In this document: in pieces, positions 13,006 through 25,055 of the stretch
Layout of the letters: each line of letters begins with the position of its first letter
Numbering within the stretch: position 1 is the first letter of the stretch
Program-made: the position numbers and the translations under genes
Source: Parasponia andersonii
Taxonomy: Eukaryota > Streptophyta > Magnoliopsida > Rosales > Cannabaceae
Assembly (NCBI GenBank): GCA_002914805.1
Contig: JXTB01000029.1
Span: forward strand, 236,436 to 300,435
Direction of reading: 5' to 3'
Length of the DNA: 64,000 nucleotides
The notes under the pieces: generated by a model
What the model was told of the DNA's origin: nothing
The model's database searches: none
What the model saw: only the letters and a program-made list of their open reading frames with translations

Positions 13006-14359
13006 AGTGAGAGTTAAGAGTTGGTGAAATGAGTGGAGTAGTAAAGTTTGTGAACGAGGTTGTATAATAGTTTCCCAAATGATAGGTGTGAATTAAGTTA
13101 TTAATAATGTCCTCAAGAGTATGTCTAAGTTTTGGCTTATTGTAAATTCAAGAAGTACTTAGAGTGATTACTTTTTGCTATTGTAAATTGTATTATTCCT
13201 ACCACGTGCTGTGCCTAACAGGGGCTGTGGCAATGGCCCTGGTGTTCTGATTAGTCCAATGATAGAGGTTCTTGACGAAAGGTACGGAGTGCACATATAA
13301 TTAATTTACTGATTAGTTTCATTAAATTGTTCAAGCTATGAAGGAACCAGTGCCGGACACCACCATAGACCATAGCTTGAAGCCATTCCAACTGACCGTG
13401 CGAAGCAAAGGGAAGTGAGATCATCATTATTATCAACTTCAACTTCCTTGTTACGTGTCCCTGACTTAATGTTGCATTGTGCAAGGATAATTCCTTTTCG
13501 AAATTCTTACACGAATCTCTATGGCACATTTACTTCCATATTTTGCAACTGTTTGAAATATTCATTATAAAACAGGTAAGCTTACTTCTGTTTTTGAAAA
13601 GAAAAAGAAAAAAAGAGAAGATTAACCTTTATTTTTTATGTCTCTGTCACAATCCCAAATTCACTTTCTCTTTTTTCTTTTTTTCTTTTTTTTTTATAAT
13701 TAAATTCACTTTACTTTTTAGTTTGATTCTTGTCTTCGTATTTGTTAATAAGACAAATGAGTAAACGGAAACTTGACATTTTGGTCCTAATAATTCTTTG
13801 GTCAGGCAGCCAAGTTTACTCTTGAGTGTTGAGAAGAAACAAAAAAGAAAAAAAAAAAAAAAGTGTTAGAGTTCGTGACTTGAATTCTATTTGTCCTATC
13901 TTGAAAACTTCGCAGTGCGACATATGTGACATTTTTATAATTGGGAGAAATTTTAAGATCTGTGGTGGAAGTGGAGGGATCGGACCGATAGGACCGTTTT
14001 GTCCGTACAGTTTTCGTCCGTACACACGTGTATTTTAGGATTTTTGAGATTATATATATTTTCGGCTCGGTCGTGTAAAACCTATTTTCTGTACCTTATT
14101 TTTCAATATAGTGAAATTTCCTCCTCTGTAAGTGATTTTTTTCCGATTAGGATTTTCCACTTAAATCTGTGTGTTCTTGTTTTTCATCTGTTTTTGTTCA
14201 TTATCGTTTAGTAATTCTTAACAAAAAGAAACTTGGTTGGCAAGCAAGCATGCACAAAGTCATAGTACCTGAGCCGTTATGGACAATAGATTTCACACCT
14301 TGCTCGAAGAAAACTGAAAAAGAGAATTATAGTTATTCTCAAATTCATCTATCATTTCA
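13006..14359. other. Intergenic region upstream of N1
   Basis: AT-rich with pyrimidine tracts and a T-rich stretch near 13670-13700. Nothing codes convincingly; the 92-codon minus frame at 13251-13529 resembles no family I know. The last 150 bases should hold the N1 leader. Confidence 0.5.
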
Positions 14360-17300
14360 ATGGCAGAAGGAAATCTCTGCGTTGTTGCCAACCGGGTCCT
14401 TGGATCGTTGCGTTCTGAAGATATTCAAGGTAAGATTGGATCTGTGTGTGGTACTATGGTTCTGGACCAGCTCCTGGGACTTGAAAAGACCATGTCATTA
14501 CTCGCACCTCTGCTTCTTCACGCGGAGAAGAATGCTTCTCGTGACCAACGCATCATAGATTGGTTGATGAGGCTTGAAGAGGAACTCTGTGATGTTGATA
14601 ACATGCTGGAGGAGTTAGCAACTGAAGCTTTGGTCATGCGTAGATCTCAGTTGTCCCAACAGGTATGCAGTTTCTTCTCAACATGCCCTGCTTTTCGACT
14701 TGATATGCATCAGAAAATGAAAGACATGAAGTATAGACTAGATGAACTTGCAGGGCGGGGTAGAAAGTTTGGTTTGGAAGAGAGCAGAGATAGAAAAATT
14801 CAATTTCCTGATGGAGTAATGTGGGAGACTCGTTCGTTTATAGTCGAAGCTAGGGATATCGATAAAATGGAAATCATTAGGATTTTGTTGGGTACGAAAT
14901 TTAAGCAGAATGTCATGATTCTTCCCATTTTGGGTACGAAACAATTAGAAACGACCACACTTGCGAGGGAGGTGTTCAATGATGGGAGGGTACGAAGACA
15001 TTTTCATTCAAGAATTTGGCTATACCATTCTGGTATTGTCAATGGTATGCAAATTTTAAATGAAATAATTGCACGTGTAAATCCCTTTCACCAAGAGGAA
15101 ACTGATATAAAGAAGTTGATAAAACTCCTTAAATTATCATTATCTGATTTGAGATACCTGATTGTATTAGATGCGTCGATTGGGAACCCTGAAGAATTTC
15201 ATTTCCTTAGTAATTATTTAAGAATGGGTAAGAAGGGGAGTAAAATAATCCTAACAAGCTCTAATGCAAGCGTCACAAGTTTAACAGGCACCATCCGACC
15301 ATATAGTTTGAATTGTCTGACTGAAGATCAATTGTGGAGTTTATTTGAAACAGTGGCATTTAGACAACAACGTCCAAAAACCTCACATATGATAGAGATT
15401 GGAAAGAAAATTGTAAAGGAGTGCCTTCCCAAAAAAAAAATTGTGGAGGAGTATGCTAGACTCCCTCTTGTCGTAACAGCAATAGGAAGCATGTTATATT
15501 TTGACAATTCAGAAGACGAATGGCGTTTTTTCTACGAAAATGAAATTTCTAGACTAGGCTGGGGTTCATATGATCTGTTTCCTTTTGCTCTCAGTTATTC
15601 AAGTGACTATGTTGAGATACTGCCCTTGTTGAAGCTGTGCTATGATCATCTCCCTTCGCCTCTAAAACATTGTTTTGCTTATTGTTCTTTATTTCCAAAA
15701 CGTCATGAGATTGATGTGCAAACACTAATAAAATTGTGGATGGCTCAAGGCTTTATTGAGCAGATCCCGATTATTCTAAGCAAATCTGTTGAGGATGTGG
15801 GTTATGAGTATATTTTGAATTTACTCAGAAGATGCTTCTTCCAAGAGCCTACAGTAGACGCGAGGGGACGAGTGATAAAATGCACAATGCATGACTCAAT
15901 GCATGATCTCGCAACTCTAGTGGCAAGGAAACAATGCATCATTTTCTCACCGGATGCTTCTCCCCAGCAAGTGGTTGAAGCTTCCCATGTATCATTTGGT
16001 TCTGGAGTTTTTTCAGCAGAAGTTTCGAGTTATTTTCATCCGAACAAGATACGATCCTTTCTTTTGCAGAGTCAGTTATGGGGGAAATACAAAAGGATAC
16101 AAGATATTCATGAAATTTTTGATGCCATAATTTCTAGATATAGATTCTTACGAGCATTGGATATGCGTGCAAGTGGGATTAAGATAGTGCCACCTTCTAT
16201 TGGTGAGTTGAAGCTTATGAAATATCTTGATCTCTCTGAAAACGATGGTATCATGGAACTACCTGATTCCATTACCAAGCTTTTGAATCTGCAAACTTTG
16301 AGACTCTCTTCATGCTTCAGCCTCAGACGGTTGCCAAGAGACATTCACAGTCTGGTCAACCTTCGCCATCTTGAGATTGATGGCTGCAATAGTCTGACTA
16401 GTCTGCCTAGAAGATTTGGTCAACTCACTCATCTTCAGACATTGCCACAAATAGTGTTAAGTAAGGACCCCTCTATGTGTGATGTCATGCTAAATGAAGT
16501 GAAAGAACTAGGTAAATTGAGGGAAGATTTTCAGATAAAAAATTTGAGACACGAAGAAGATGTAGCAACATATTTGAATGTAGTACCACATGGTGTTCGA
16601 TTTTTGTCATTAGAGTGGGACATCCATGTACCCGGCGAGCCTCCCCATAGCGAAACATCACAAAACAACCTCTCTTCGAAACTTCAAGAATTGACTATAA
16701 ATGGATTCAGCAGAGTCACGTTACTTCATCAAAGCTTTTCTTTTTCCAGCAGATTGGTTAAACTTTCGCTGAGGAGATGCATGAATTGCCGAATTCTACC
16801 GGCAGTTGATCACTTGAGGCTTCTTAAGGTATTGGCACTAGACGAGAATGCCAAGTTGGAATATATTTCGGCCAGTTGTTCCTCTTCCACAACATTCTTT
16901 CTATCCCTACAAGAAATGTGGCTCACAGAACTGCCTGAGCTAAAGGGATGGCGCAAAGACGGAGTCGATGAGTTGCCTGAATTTCCTTTTCTTTCTAAGT
17001 TAGTCATTCAGGATTGCCCCAAGTTAGATTCCATGCCGCTCTTCCCAACTCTAGAAGAAGGATTGGTGCTTGACACAACTTGCTGGAACCCATTCAAACT
17101 CACCAGCTCCAACAAAGCATCATCATCATCATCATCATCATCGACAACATTTGTATATCCATCCCTGCGAGAACTCTGGCTCTTAGAACTGCAAGGACTA
17201 TATGGATGGTGGAAAGTTAGAATGTACACGTTGGCTTTATTACTTCCTTTTCTTTCTGAATTGGTAACTACGGATTTCTCCTACAGCTTGTTGCCGACTC

Positions 17301-17749
17301 CAAAAGCGTTGTCATCTCCTCCTCTCTCCAAATTGAAGAATCTGTGTATTGTTGGCATTGACAAGCTCTCTGGCAAAGATATCTGGGAAATTGAGTGGCG
17401 TTTCCTAGAAAGCCTAAGGTTGTTAAGGCTGGATTGTCTTCCAAAACTGACGAATCTTCCTCCGCCGCTTCTACAGATCATCAACTTGCAAGAACTCCAT
17501 ATTTGGCGTTGCGGCATGAAGAACATCGACGGGATCGAGGCCTTCCAATATCTTGAAAAACTTGTGATTCGCGTATGCCCCAATTTGGAGTCACTACCCA
17601 AAGGAATTAGTAGCCTTAAAAATTTAGCAACATTGGTGATTGAGGACTGTCCCACCTTAATACAGAGATGCAATAAGAAAACAGGTGCAGATTGGGATAA
17701 GATTGCTCACATTCCGAAAATCCATTTGGGTCCTTTTTCCGGGAGATGA
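14360..17749 (+). CDS. CC-NB-ARC-LRR receptor with degenerate P-loop (N1)
   Basis: Single-exon CNL of the RGA type, 1,129 residues, cytosolic immune receptor family. The start MAEGNLCVVANRVL aligns with other NLRs here. The coiled coil runs to about residue 150 with an EDVID-like segment (EEELCDVDNMLEE). The NB core is crippled: the P-loop reads G192-TKQLETTT, so the Gly-Lys of Walker A is replaced by Glu197-Thr198; kinase 2 reads LIVLDAS (Asp271-Ala272) instead of LDDVW; RNBS-B reads ILTSSNAS without its Arg. RNBS-D (CFAYCSLFPK) and MHD (M510-H511-D512) are normal. LRRs fill about residues 590-1129 and include a poly-Ser stretch from a TCA microsatellite near 17117. The open frame is intact, so this looks like an NLR kept without nucleotide binding. 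A conserved GT-AG intron-like unit follows the stop. It could also be a young pseudogene. Confidence 0.92.
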   Translation: MAEGNLCVVANRVLGSLRSEDIQGKIGSVCGTMVLDQLLGLEKTMSLLAPLLLHAEKNASRDQRIIDWLMRLEEELCDVDNMLEELATEALVMRRSQLSQQVCSFFSTCPAFRLDMHQKMKDMKYRLDELAGRGRKFGLEESRDRKIQFPDGVMWETRSFIVEARDIDKMEIIRILLGTKFKQNVMILPILGTKQLETTTLAREVFNDGRVRRHFHSRIWLYHSGIVNGMQILNEIIARVNPFHQEETDIKKLIKLLKLSLSDLRYLIVLDASIGNPEEFHFLSNYLRMGKKGSKIILTSSNASVTSLTGTIRPYSLNCLTEDQLWSLFETVAFRQQRPKTSHMIEIGKKIVKECLPKKKIVEEYARLPLVVTAIGSMLYFDNSEDEWRFFYENEISRLGWGSYDLFPFALSYSSDYVEILPLLKLCYDHLPSPLKHCFAYCSLFPKRHEIDVQTLIKLWMAQGFIEQIPIILSKSVEDVGYEYILNLLRRCFFQEPTVDARGRVIKCTMHDSMHDLATLVARKQCIIFSPDASPQQVVEASHVSFGSGVFSAEVSSYFHPNKIRSFLLQSQLWGKYKRIQDIHEIFDAIISRYRFLRALDMRASGIKIVPPSIGELKLMKYLDLSENDGIMELPDSITKLLNLQTLRLSSCFSLRRLPRDIHSLVNLRHLEIDGCNSLTSLPRRFGQLTHLQTLPQIVLSKDPSMCDVMLNEVKELGKLREDFQIKNLRHEEDVATYLNVVPHGVRFLSLEWDIHVPGEPPHSETSQNNLSSKLQELTINGFSRVTLLHQSFSFSSRLVKLSLRRCMNCRILPAVDHLRLLKVLALDENAKLEYISASCSSSTTFFLSLQEMWLTELPELKGWRKDGVDELPEFPFLSKLVIQDCPKLDSMPLFPTLEEGLVLDTTCWNPFKLTSSNKASSSSSSSSTTFVYPSLRELWLLELQGLYGWWKVRMYTLALLLPFLSELVTTDFSYSLLPTPKALSSPPLSKLKNLCIVGIDKLSGKDIWEIEWRFLESLRLLRLDCLPKLTNLPPPLLQIINLQELHIWRCGMKNIDGIEAFQYLEKLVIRVCPNLESLPKGISSLKNLATLVIEDCPTLIQRCNKKTGADWDKIAHIPKIHLGPFSGR

Positions 17750-17758
17750 GCCTTCTGT

Positions 17759-18560
17759 CCTTCCCCTGTTCAGGTATATGCCCCTGCATATATGCTTTGT
17801 GCAAGTCAAATTTTATTTTGTATATCATTATAATCATCTTTTTTTCTTGGAAGATCTTAATACTTTTAGAGAATTTGATGAGTGTTTTCTTTTTTCGGCG
17901 TTTAATGCAGAAGCTTGCTGTAGCAAGTGCAAAGACATGAGATTTTTTTTTTTTTTTTAAAATTATTTTTTCTTTTGTTGCTGTTTCAAAGATACAAGAA
18001 ACTGATGAAGGAGTTGCAGCATGCCAAGAGATATTTTTTGTTCAAAATCTATAGCAAGTAATCATCTACTGGTAGTCATCCTGTTTTCTTATTTTGCTTT
18101 TGTTAAAATGAAAGACTAGTTAAAATGGGGGGAAAAAATCTATAATAATCTGACTGCTAATTGGATTTTATGTTGCAGGAATAATTTTGCTTAAAAAATC
18201 ACCTACTCTTCATGTTCTTTGTAGTTGTGAAATTCAAATGTAACTGGGTAACGACAAGATGCACTCTTTTGCAAGTGCTTTCAAACCTAAGGAATGTTTA
18301 ATGTCACCTATTGAAATCAAATGTAAGTGCCACTAATTGACATCACTGCCTCAAGGAATGTATACTGTCACCTCTTACAGAATTTTCCATTTTCAGATAT
18401 GCCTAGTTGGAGCTGCTATCGATAGGAAACTCACTACCTTAGAGGCCGTTACCTTATTTCTTTATCTACCACCATCACAACTTGGGTCAATGTTGGGGTT
18501 AAATTTCTGTGGTTTGATTATCAGCATCAGAACCAAATTCAGCTCTGGCTCTACAGAGAT
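17759..18560 (+). repeat. Duplicated NLR 3' flank, copy 1
   Basis: The N1 downstream flank is recognisably repeated at about 20180-21150. Shared landmarks in the same order are TTCAGGTAT, GTTCAAAATCTA/GTAGCAA, GTAGTCATCCTGTTTT, GAAAGACTAGTT, and CAGATATGCCTAGTTGGAG. No long frame is conserved, so this is untranslated or non-genic DNA. Confidence 0.7.
17774..17910 (+). other. Probable 3'-UTR intron of N1
   Basis: The donor CTGTTCAG|GTATATG begins 24 nt after the N1 stop and the acceptor TTTAATGCAG ends at 17910. The same position is conserved after the N3 and N6 stops. Splicing is inferred from conservation, not shown. Confidence 0.5.
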
Positions 18561-20179
18561 TAGCTCAAGCAGCAGTAAGCGGATTGATTCCCATTTCTGA
18601 GTCAGTTACAGTTCATTCATTCTAACATTAGATATTTTCGTTTTTCTTCGAACAAATAGAATGGCATGTATGGTTTCCTGGGTAACTTATGGTACCATAT
18701 GGATGGAATTCACTGGTGTTTAGAGAAGTTGATCTGCTTTGCATAAACTGTTCTGCAGTGAATATGCAGGACAAATGCAATGTCACACTCATTAACTTAT
18801 CTGCACCTTTTTGTTTCATCCTTTTTTTGATACTAATACAAGTTTATGTATATTTTTTTTTTCCACAAATATGAGAGGAACCTTTGGTTTCAATCTGCAC
18901 CCATTTTCCATTTCTTGATTGTGTATGTGTGTTGTTGTTTATTTGATTTGTCTTTCTTTAAATTTCTTGGCGTTATGATTTTTCAGGTTCAAATTGTTTT
19001 TGCTCAAGCTCTTACAACCATGGCGATTTGGTCGGGTAAGCCTCTTATAGGTTACAGATCTATGAATTCTCACACAATTTAGCTCACGGTGATGTACAGC
19101 CTCAGTAATAGGGAAGATGTAGGGGCTAGTAGTACTGGCTTTGGAGTTCTGATTAGTTTCATAATAAAAGCTTCTCCACAAAATGTAGAGCGGAAGACGA
19201 TTTGATCAAGTAAGTTCTAAAGCCTTTTTCTTCATTGTATGTATTATACTTTCCATTTCCAGAAGTTTCAGTTCTGGATAAACAGGGTTATTCGTTGCCA
19301 TGACACTGCAAAAAAAAAAAAAGAATGGATAGATAAAGAACTTGAGAAACTGTATTAAACCCATGAAAGGTTGCTTGATCTCTTTCACTCTTGTGCTCTG
19401 CTGCAAGAGCAGAGTATCTACCTTTGGGGCCACTAAGGTAGAAATTGTTCTGCCCATCATTTTGTGTTCCAATCTAGTAGATGTTATGTTTCAGTCATTA
19501 TTTTTCTCTGAAAGAAACAAGCCTAATTAGATGTATTAAATTATGTTTCTAAAGTGAAGAGATGCGCTTATCTATAACTGAACTATAAAGAATTACGTCT
19601 ACATTTGATAAGAATGCGTCGTCTAAGATGTCCTTTAGTTTAGCATTCTATTTTTCTCTACTGCTATTAAAAACCAGAATCCCTTAAATTCATTCTGATC
19701 TATCTTATTTCATCTTTTCAATTTGTACAGTTCTTTCTCGTTTATATAGGCTCATTTTCATAAATGGCCACTGCACCACATCTTTTTGCAAATACCACAA
19801 ATACATACCTCTGGGGATCAAGTTATGTTTCCTGAAGAAGAAAAAGAAAAAGAAAAAAATTATGTTAAATATTTTCGTCTTTTAGGGGTTTTATATCTAA
19901 AAATTTCTGGTTGAATCGTATGCTGCAGAGCAAATTGGAGAAAAAATTTGCCTTCAAAAGGGGATCTTATCTTACTCTCCTCCTCTATGCGTCTGTGCAA
20001 GTCAACATGTAGAGAGGTGATTGTAAAGTTTTGCTTTCAGGCAATGACATTCTGCTTCCCTACATTCTACTAATCTTTAATTTTTCATTTTAAACTAGGT
20101 AGATGAAATGGTCTATTTTGAGGAAAAGAAAAACAGGTCCATATTCTTATAAGACTGATCACACTTGAGATAATCCTTT
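18561..20179. other. Intergenic spacer between duplicated flanks
   Basis: AT-rich, with poly-A/T runs and many stops in all frames. I see no gene or element with defined ends. Confidence 0.5.
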
Positions 20180-21150
20180 TCGTTGTTCAGGTATGTGTCC
20201 CCCTATATGTATGCATTGTAGACAATCAAATTTCTATCTTTTTTTACATTAATCATCTTCTTCTCTTGAAAGATTTTCTTCTTTTTGGAGAATTTTTTGA
20301 CTTTTGTTTTGTAATTTGGTATTGCAGAACCTCACCGTTGCAAGTACAAGGACGCAAGGACTTTCTTGTTTTTCTTATTTTGCTAGTTCATTGGTACAAA
20401 GAACTGAAAGAGTTGGAGCATGCCAGAGAAACATTTGTTCAAAATCTGTAGCAATGTTGTTATCATCCAATAGTAGTCATCCTGTTTTTGCTTATGTTAA
20501 ATTGAAAGACTAGTTGGAAAGAAAGAAAAAACAAAAAAAGAAAATTCTGGGATATCTGACTACTTCTTATTGGCTTTTATGTTGCTAAAAGAGTTGGGAG
20601 GAAAAATTTTGCTTTAAAATCAGATCTTATTTTTCACTTGATCTTCTTTGTATTTGTACAGATCAAATGTAAAGAGGCAATTACAAGTTTCACTTTATGC
20701 AAAGTGAATAATTCATTTGTTTTCATTCTGTGTACTTGGTATTTTCATTTCAAACAAGGTTGATGAATTCGTGCCACTAGAATTTTGACATCACTGCCTC
20801 AAAGAATGCATATGGTCTCACCGCTTTACAAAACCCAATCAAGATTGTCCATCTAATCAAAATTATTATTGATGAAAGTTGTTTTTCAAACGAGCTTATA
20901 CTTCACTGTTGTGCACGTCATCTGGACCATTGAGCCATTCAATTAAGTCACCAGAATTTTTCGATGGCTTTTTTCCATTTTCAGATATGCCTAGTTGGAG
21001 GTGAACCCTCGTGGGAAACACACTACTACTTTAGATGCGGTTACATACTTCTTGATCATCCCCACCATCACAACTTGTGTCAATGTTTGTTGGGGTTGGT
21101 TGACTTCTGTAGACAAGAGTATCAGCATCAGAACCAGAGAAAATGACAAA
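20180..21150 (+). repeat. Duplicated NLR 3' flank, copy 2
   Basis: Second copy of the N1-type downstream flank, colinear with 17759-18560 but diverged. No NLR coding part stands directly upstream, so the copy is either an orphan left by deletion of a gene or part of a larger unequal exchange. Confidence 0.65.
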
Positions 21151-21796
21151 CTAATTAAAATGGATTTGTTTGATATCTCAAAAAAAGAAAATAAATGCGA
21201 CTAGTGATCCATGTATCTAAATTATTTTCAGGGTGATGTGTTGTATGTGTTGGTACAGGACGCTGATATATGACAAAAGAAGGAATGAAGAAACTAATCT
21301 AATCTCAAAGCAGGAGGAGTGAATGTTGTTCTCTGGCTACGAAAGGGATTTGATTACAGATATGGAGCATGGTATTCAAGGCAGAGCTTCTTTTGTTGTT
21401 CATCTCTAAAGCAGACCGTACCCGCTATTCATTTACTTACGTATTAGGAAATGGACCTCATTAGTAGTAGCGATTTGAATTTAAATGATTTTTCTGACAG
21501 TCTTCTTAAAAGAAATAATTTTTTAAGATAATTTTGAAAAATAATATTTTTATTAGCATCATACTTTCATCTGATAAAAATCCAACTAATTAATTAGTTT
21601 TAAAATGTTTATAATTTTATTTTCACATGTCACAAGTCTTTAAGGCTTTATTTAGTATATGAGACTAAGATTAGGATTAAGATTATTTATCCTATATTCA
21701 TATTTGATACTAATTTAAAATTGAAATAAATAATTCACAATCCAAAATGAGATAATTAAAAAAAAAAATAATAATAATAATAGAGGATAATTACAA

Positions 21797-23124
21797 AATT
21801 TGTGAAGCTATAATTTCTAGATGTAAATTTTTACGGGCATTGGATATGCGGGATATTGGGATTAAAATAGTTTCTGAAATACCTTGATCTTTCTGAAAAC
21901 GAGGATATCGTGAGACTGCCTAATTCTATCACCAAGCTTCTGAGTTTGCAAACTTTGAGACTCTCGTCATGTTTCAGGCTCAAACAGCTGCCAAGGGACA
22001 TTCGAAATTTGATCAACCTTCGGCATCTTGAGATTGATGGGTGCTATAGTTTGACTAGTCTTCCCCGTGGATTTGGTCGATTGACTAATCTTCATACATT
22101 ATCACAAATTATACTCAGTGAGAACTCCTCTACGCACAATGCCGAGCTACATGAACTGAAAGGATTGAGTAACTTGAGAGAAGAGCTTCAAATAAAAAAC
22201 CTGAGACATGAAGAAGATGACATAGCTTTAAGTTTGAGTGCGATACAAAAGGTTCAATCACTGTCATTAGAATGGGACAGTCATGTACCGGAGTCTAACT
22301 GCAAGCAAATGTTTGTTGCTAGACGGTGATGTCTCTTCAGATCTCAAAGAATTGGCTATAAATGGATACATGGGTGTCAGCTTATTTGGTCCAAGCTTTT
22401 CTTTGCTTAGCAATCTGGTGAAACTTTCGTTGAGGCGATGCATGAACTGCAAAGTGCTAACCCCACTCGATGAATTACGTCATCTCAAGGTACTGATATG
22501 GGACGAGATTAACGAACTGGAATACATTTCGAGCAGAGCTGTATCATATTCGTCATTCTTTCCATCATTGAGAGAACTCTGGCTCACAGAATTACCTACG
22601 CTAAAAGAATGGCGGGTGGAATATTGTGACTTGCCTTTTCCTTGTCTTTCTAAATTAGTTATTGAGGATTGCCCCAAGTTGGAGTACATGCCGTTCTACC
22701 CGATTCTGGAAGAAGGTCTAGTGCTGGACACAACTGGCTGGATGCCGTTTTATTGGACAACACCATCATCGTCATCGGCTCCTCTCTCCAAATTGAAGAA
22801 TCTGTGTCTTGTTGGCATTGAGCATCTTTACCACCACCACCACTACGAGTTTTGAGATTAGAGTGTCTCCCACAAATCACCAACTTGCAAGAACTCCATA
22901 TTTGGCGCTGTTGTATGGAAGAAATCAACGGGGTGGGGTCGTGCATGCCCCAGTTTTTTTTGAAGTTAATACCTAAAGGAATACGTAGACTTAGAAACTT
23001 AGAAGTACTGGAGATTGAGGACTGTCCCACACCATTACGGAGATGCGAGAAGGAAACAGGTGCAGACTGGAAAAAGATTGCTCACATTCCAGAAAAGCGT
23101 TTGGCTCCAATTTCCGGGATATGA
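21797..23124 (+). pseudogene. NLR pseudogene, LRR part only (N1 type)
   Basis: Aligns with the LRR region of N1 from its residue ~590 to the C-terminus. No CC or NB-ARC precedes it. Near 21870 the segment coding for the LRR around PPSIGELKLMKYL is partly deleted. The frame then shifts near 22300-22325 (21910-22329 is one frame, 22283-22855 another) and again near 22852, where a stop follows a His repeat. The tail (LQELHIWRC, then KETGADWKKIAHIPEKRLAP) still matches the N1 C-terminus and ends at a stop in the same position. At least two frameshifts plus 5' truncation make it non-functional as a receptor. Confidence 0.88.
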
Positions 23125-23699
23125 TCCAATTCCCATCCTCCCCTTGTACTCAGGTATGCGCCCATAGATGACCAAATCTCAGATTTTCGTCTACTGTTAG
23201 TCATCCCAGTAAATGAGAATTGTTACATTCTTGTTATGTATATTTGGCTGATCCTAATTGAAATTGAGTTTTATGTTGTAGGACCAATTTGAGGAAAAAG
23301 TTTAGCTCAAAAATCGTTCCCTGTTTCATCCCCTCCTATTCTCCTCATTTTGTGAGGTAATTATAGATTTAACCTTTTTTTGCAAATGCATTTTTATTTT
23401 TATTTTTTACAAATGACTCGAAACACTGCAGTAGAGAGCGGAAAAGACTTATGCAGTTTCCATAACAGCTTAATAGGCAGTCTCACATATGATAGAATCA
23501 AATATGAACCTTACTTGTAATAGCTTTGTTTCTATTAGAACAATTATTTTGATCTCAAACGATGTCTAAAACTTCGCTTGAACCCAAGCACTGTTTTATG
23601 ATGTTAGTTATGTTATTTCTCGATGATAAAATCGCACTTATATTATTGCTTGTGATATATTTGGGGCTGCTCTGTGTATATGTTTGGAATTGCTTACCC

Positions 23700-24005
23700 T
23701 TGTCAAGTTGGGATTCTCTTCCCAGCCTCCAATCCTTGACACTAGATCATCTTCCATACCTCAAGACTCTCCCTGAGGGGCTACGACACCTTGCAAGCCT
23801 AAAAGAACTCCATATTTGGAGGTGTAACAGAGTGAAAGACATATCGGAGTGTGTTGAAAAACTCAAGTTGCTTGAAAAGCTCTCGCTGAAGCTCTGCCTC
23901 AACTTGGAACTGCCTGCTCAGACGATTAGCTCTCTGGCCTCTTTACAGACAAAACTGGAGATCGAGAACTGTCCTGCTGTCGGAGATTATCTAGCTAGGA
24001 AATGA
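23700..24005 (+). pseudogene. NLR 3' LRR fragment (N3 type)
   Basis: About 100 codons nearly identical to the last 98 codons of N3 (SLPSLQSLTLDHLPYLKTL through the terminal ARK and stop). The similarity runs on into the 3' flank to about 24388, matching 42592-43303. Upstream of 23700 the match stops, so no CC, NB or most of the LRR is present. It is a duplicated or exchange-derived tail rather than a gene. Confidence 0.85.
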
Positions 24006-24411
24006 TTGTTTGAAATCCTCAACTTATTCAGGTTTACTTCTCTTCTTCATATGTTATTTATAGTTAGATATTTAATCTCTATATAGAATCTGATTGTATA
24101 TATTTTTTCTTTGGTTGCAGGTGGACGTTGATTTTGTTCTGGCTGTTCATTCAACTATAATCTCAAGAGTTCAGTCTTTTCTTCTTCCTTTTAACAAATA
24201 ATTTCCAACGTTGAAGTTCTTCTGTCAGTCAGTAATAACAGTATCTTGATAGTACCATTTTTGCTCACCCCAAAAAAAAAAAATGTAAACTCCATATGTA
24301 CTTCCCCATTTTTTTTTTTATCACATATGTAATTGGGAGTAGAGACCATGGCTGCTATTGCTACGTTACTTACCAATATTTGTAGTTGATCATGAATGCT
24401 TTACCATCAAT

Positions 24412-24569
24412 CTCGCACGATACCACTTCATTTGATCATTGCTATCACATTTAATTTTGTAGAGCTATTTATTACTAATAACCTTCCTTCCTCGCACGAT
24501 ACCACTTCATTTGATCATTGCTATCACATTTAATTTTGTAGAGCTATTTATTACTAATAACCTTCCTTC
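24412..24569. repeat. Perfect 79-bp tandem duplication
   Basis: Two identical adjacent copies starting CTCGCACGATACCAC at 24412 and 24491. Perfect identity implies a recent event (or an assembly artefact). Confidence 0.95.
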
Positions 24570-24630
24570 CTTATGGTAGCGAAACAAGATCTCATATCTT
24601 ATTCTTGTGATGAACTTTTTAAAGGTGACA

Positions 24631-24915
24631 AATTGTATCATTATTGTAAATTCATAGTCGAATTGGTCAACTTTTTTTAGTTCAAGAAGGATGAAATTGC
24701 GACGAAATTGCCACATTTTAAAAAGTTTAGGAACTAAAGGTGCTAAAGACCCTTTGCAAAAGAAAGAAGAATTGAGAAGCTCTGTTACAAAACAAACATC
24801 CGTTTCCAATTAGGACCAAATAGTATCATTATTGTAAATTTAAGGATGAATTGGTCACTTTTTTTAATTCAAATTTAAGGAACTAATTTGTCACATTTTA
24901 AAAAGTGCAGGGACC
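24631..24915. repeat. Diverged ~100-bp direct repeat pair
   Basis: 24631-24740 and 24814-24915 share AGTATCATTATTGTAAATT-like, GAATTGGTCA and CACATTTTAAAAAGT blocks in order. The second copy covers the upstream ATG at 24888, which argues that the in-frame 56-codon extension of N2 is not coding. Confidence 0.7.
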
Positions 24916-25055
24916 TAAAAACCCTTACAAGGAAGACAGGTGGAAACGTGTTGAGCCAAAAGCCGGCAAATCTTTCCTCTCATCAGAACTGCGAAAGCTC
25001 AGAAACTGTTCGTTGGCGTTTTTGTGACTTTGTTTGTGTTAAATCACACACTCCA

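Noticed and set aside
13251..13529. 92-codon minus frame before N1
   Set aside because: No similarity I can name and no supporting context.
24888..25055. In-frame 56-codon N-terminal extension of N2
   Set aside because: It begins in a repeat copy and no paralogue has it; MADGNL at 25056 is the conserved start.
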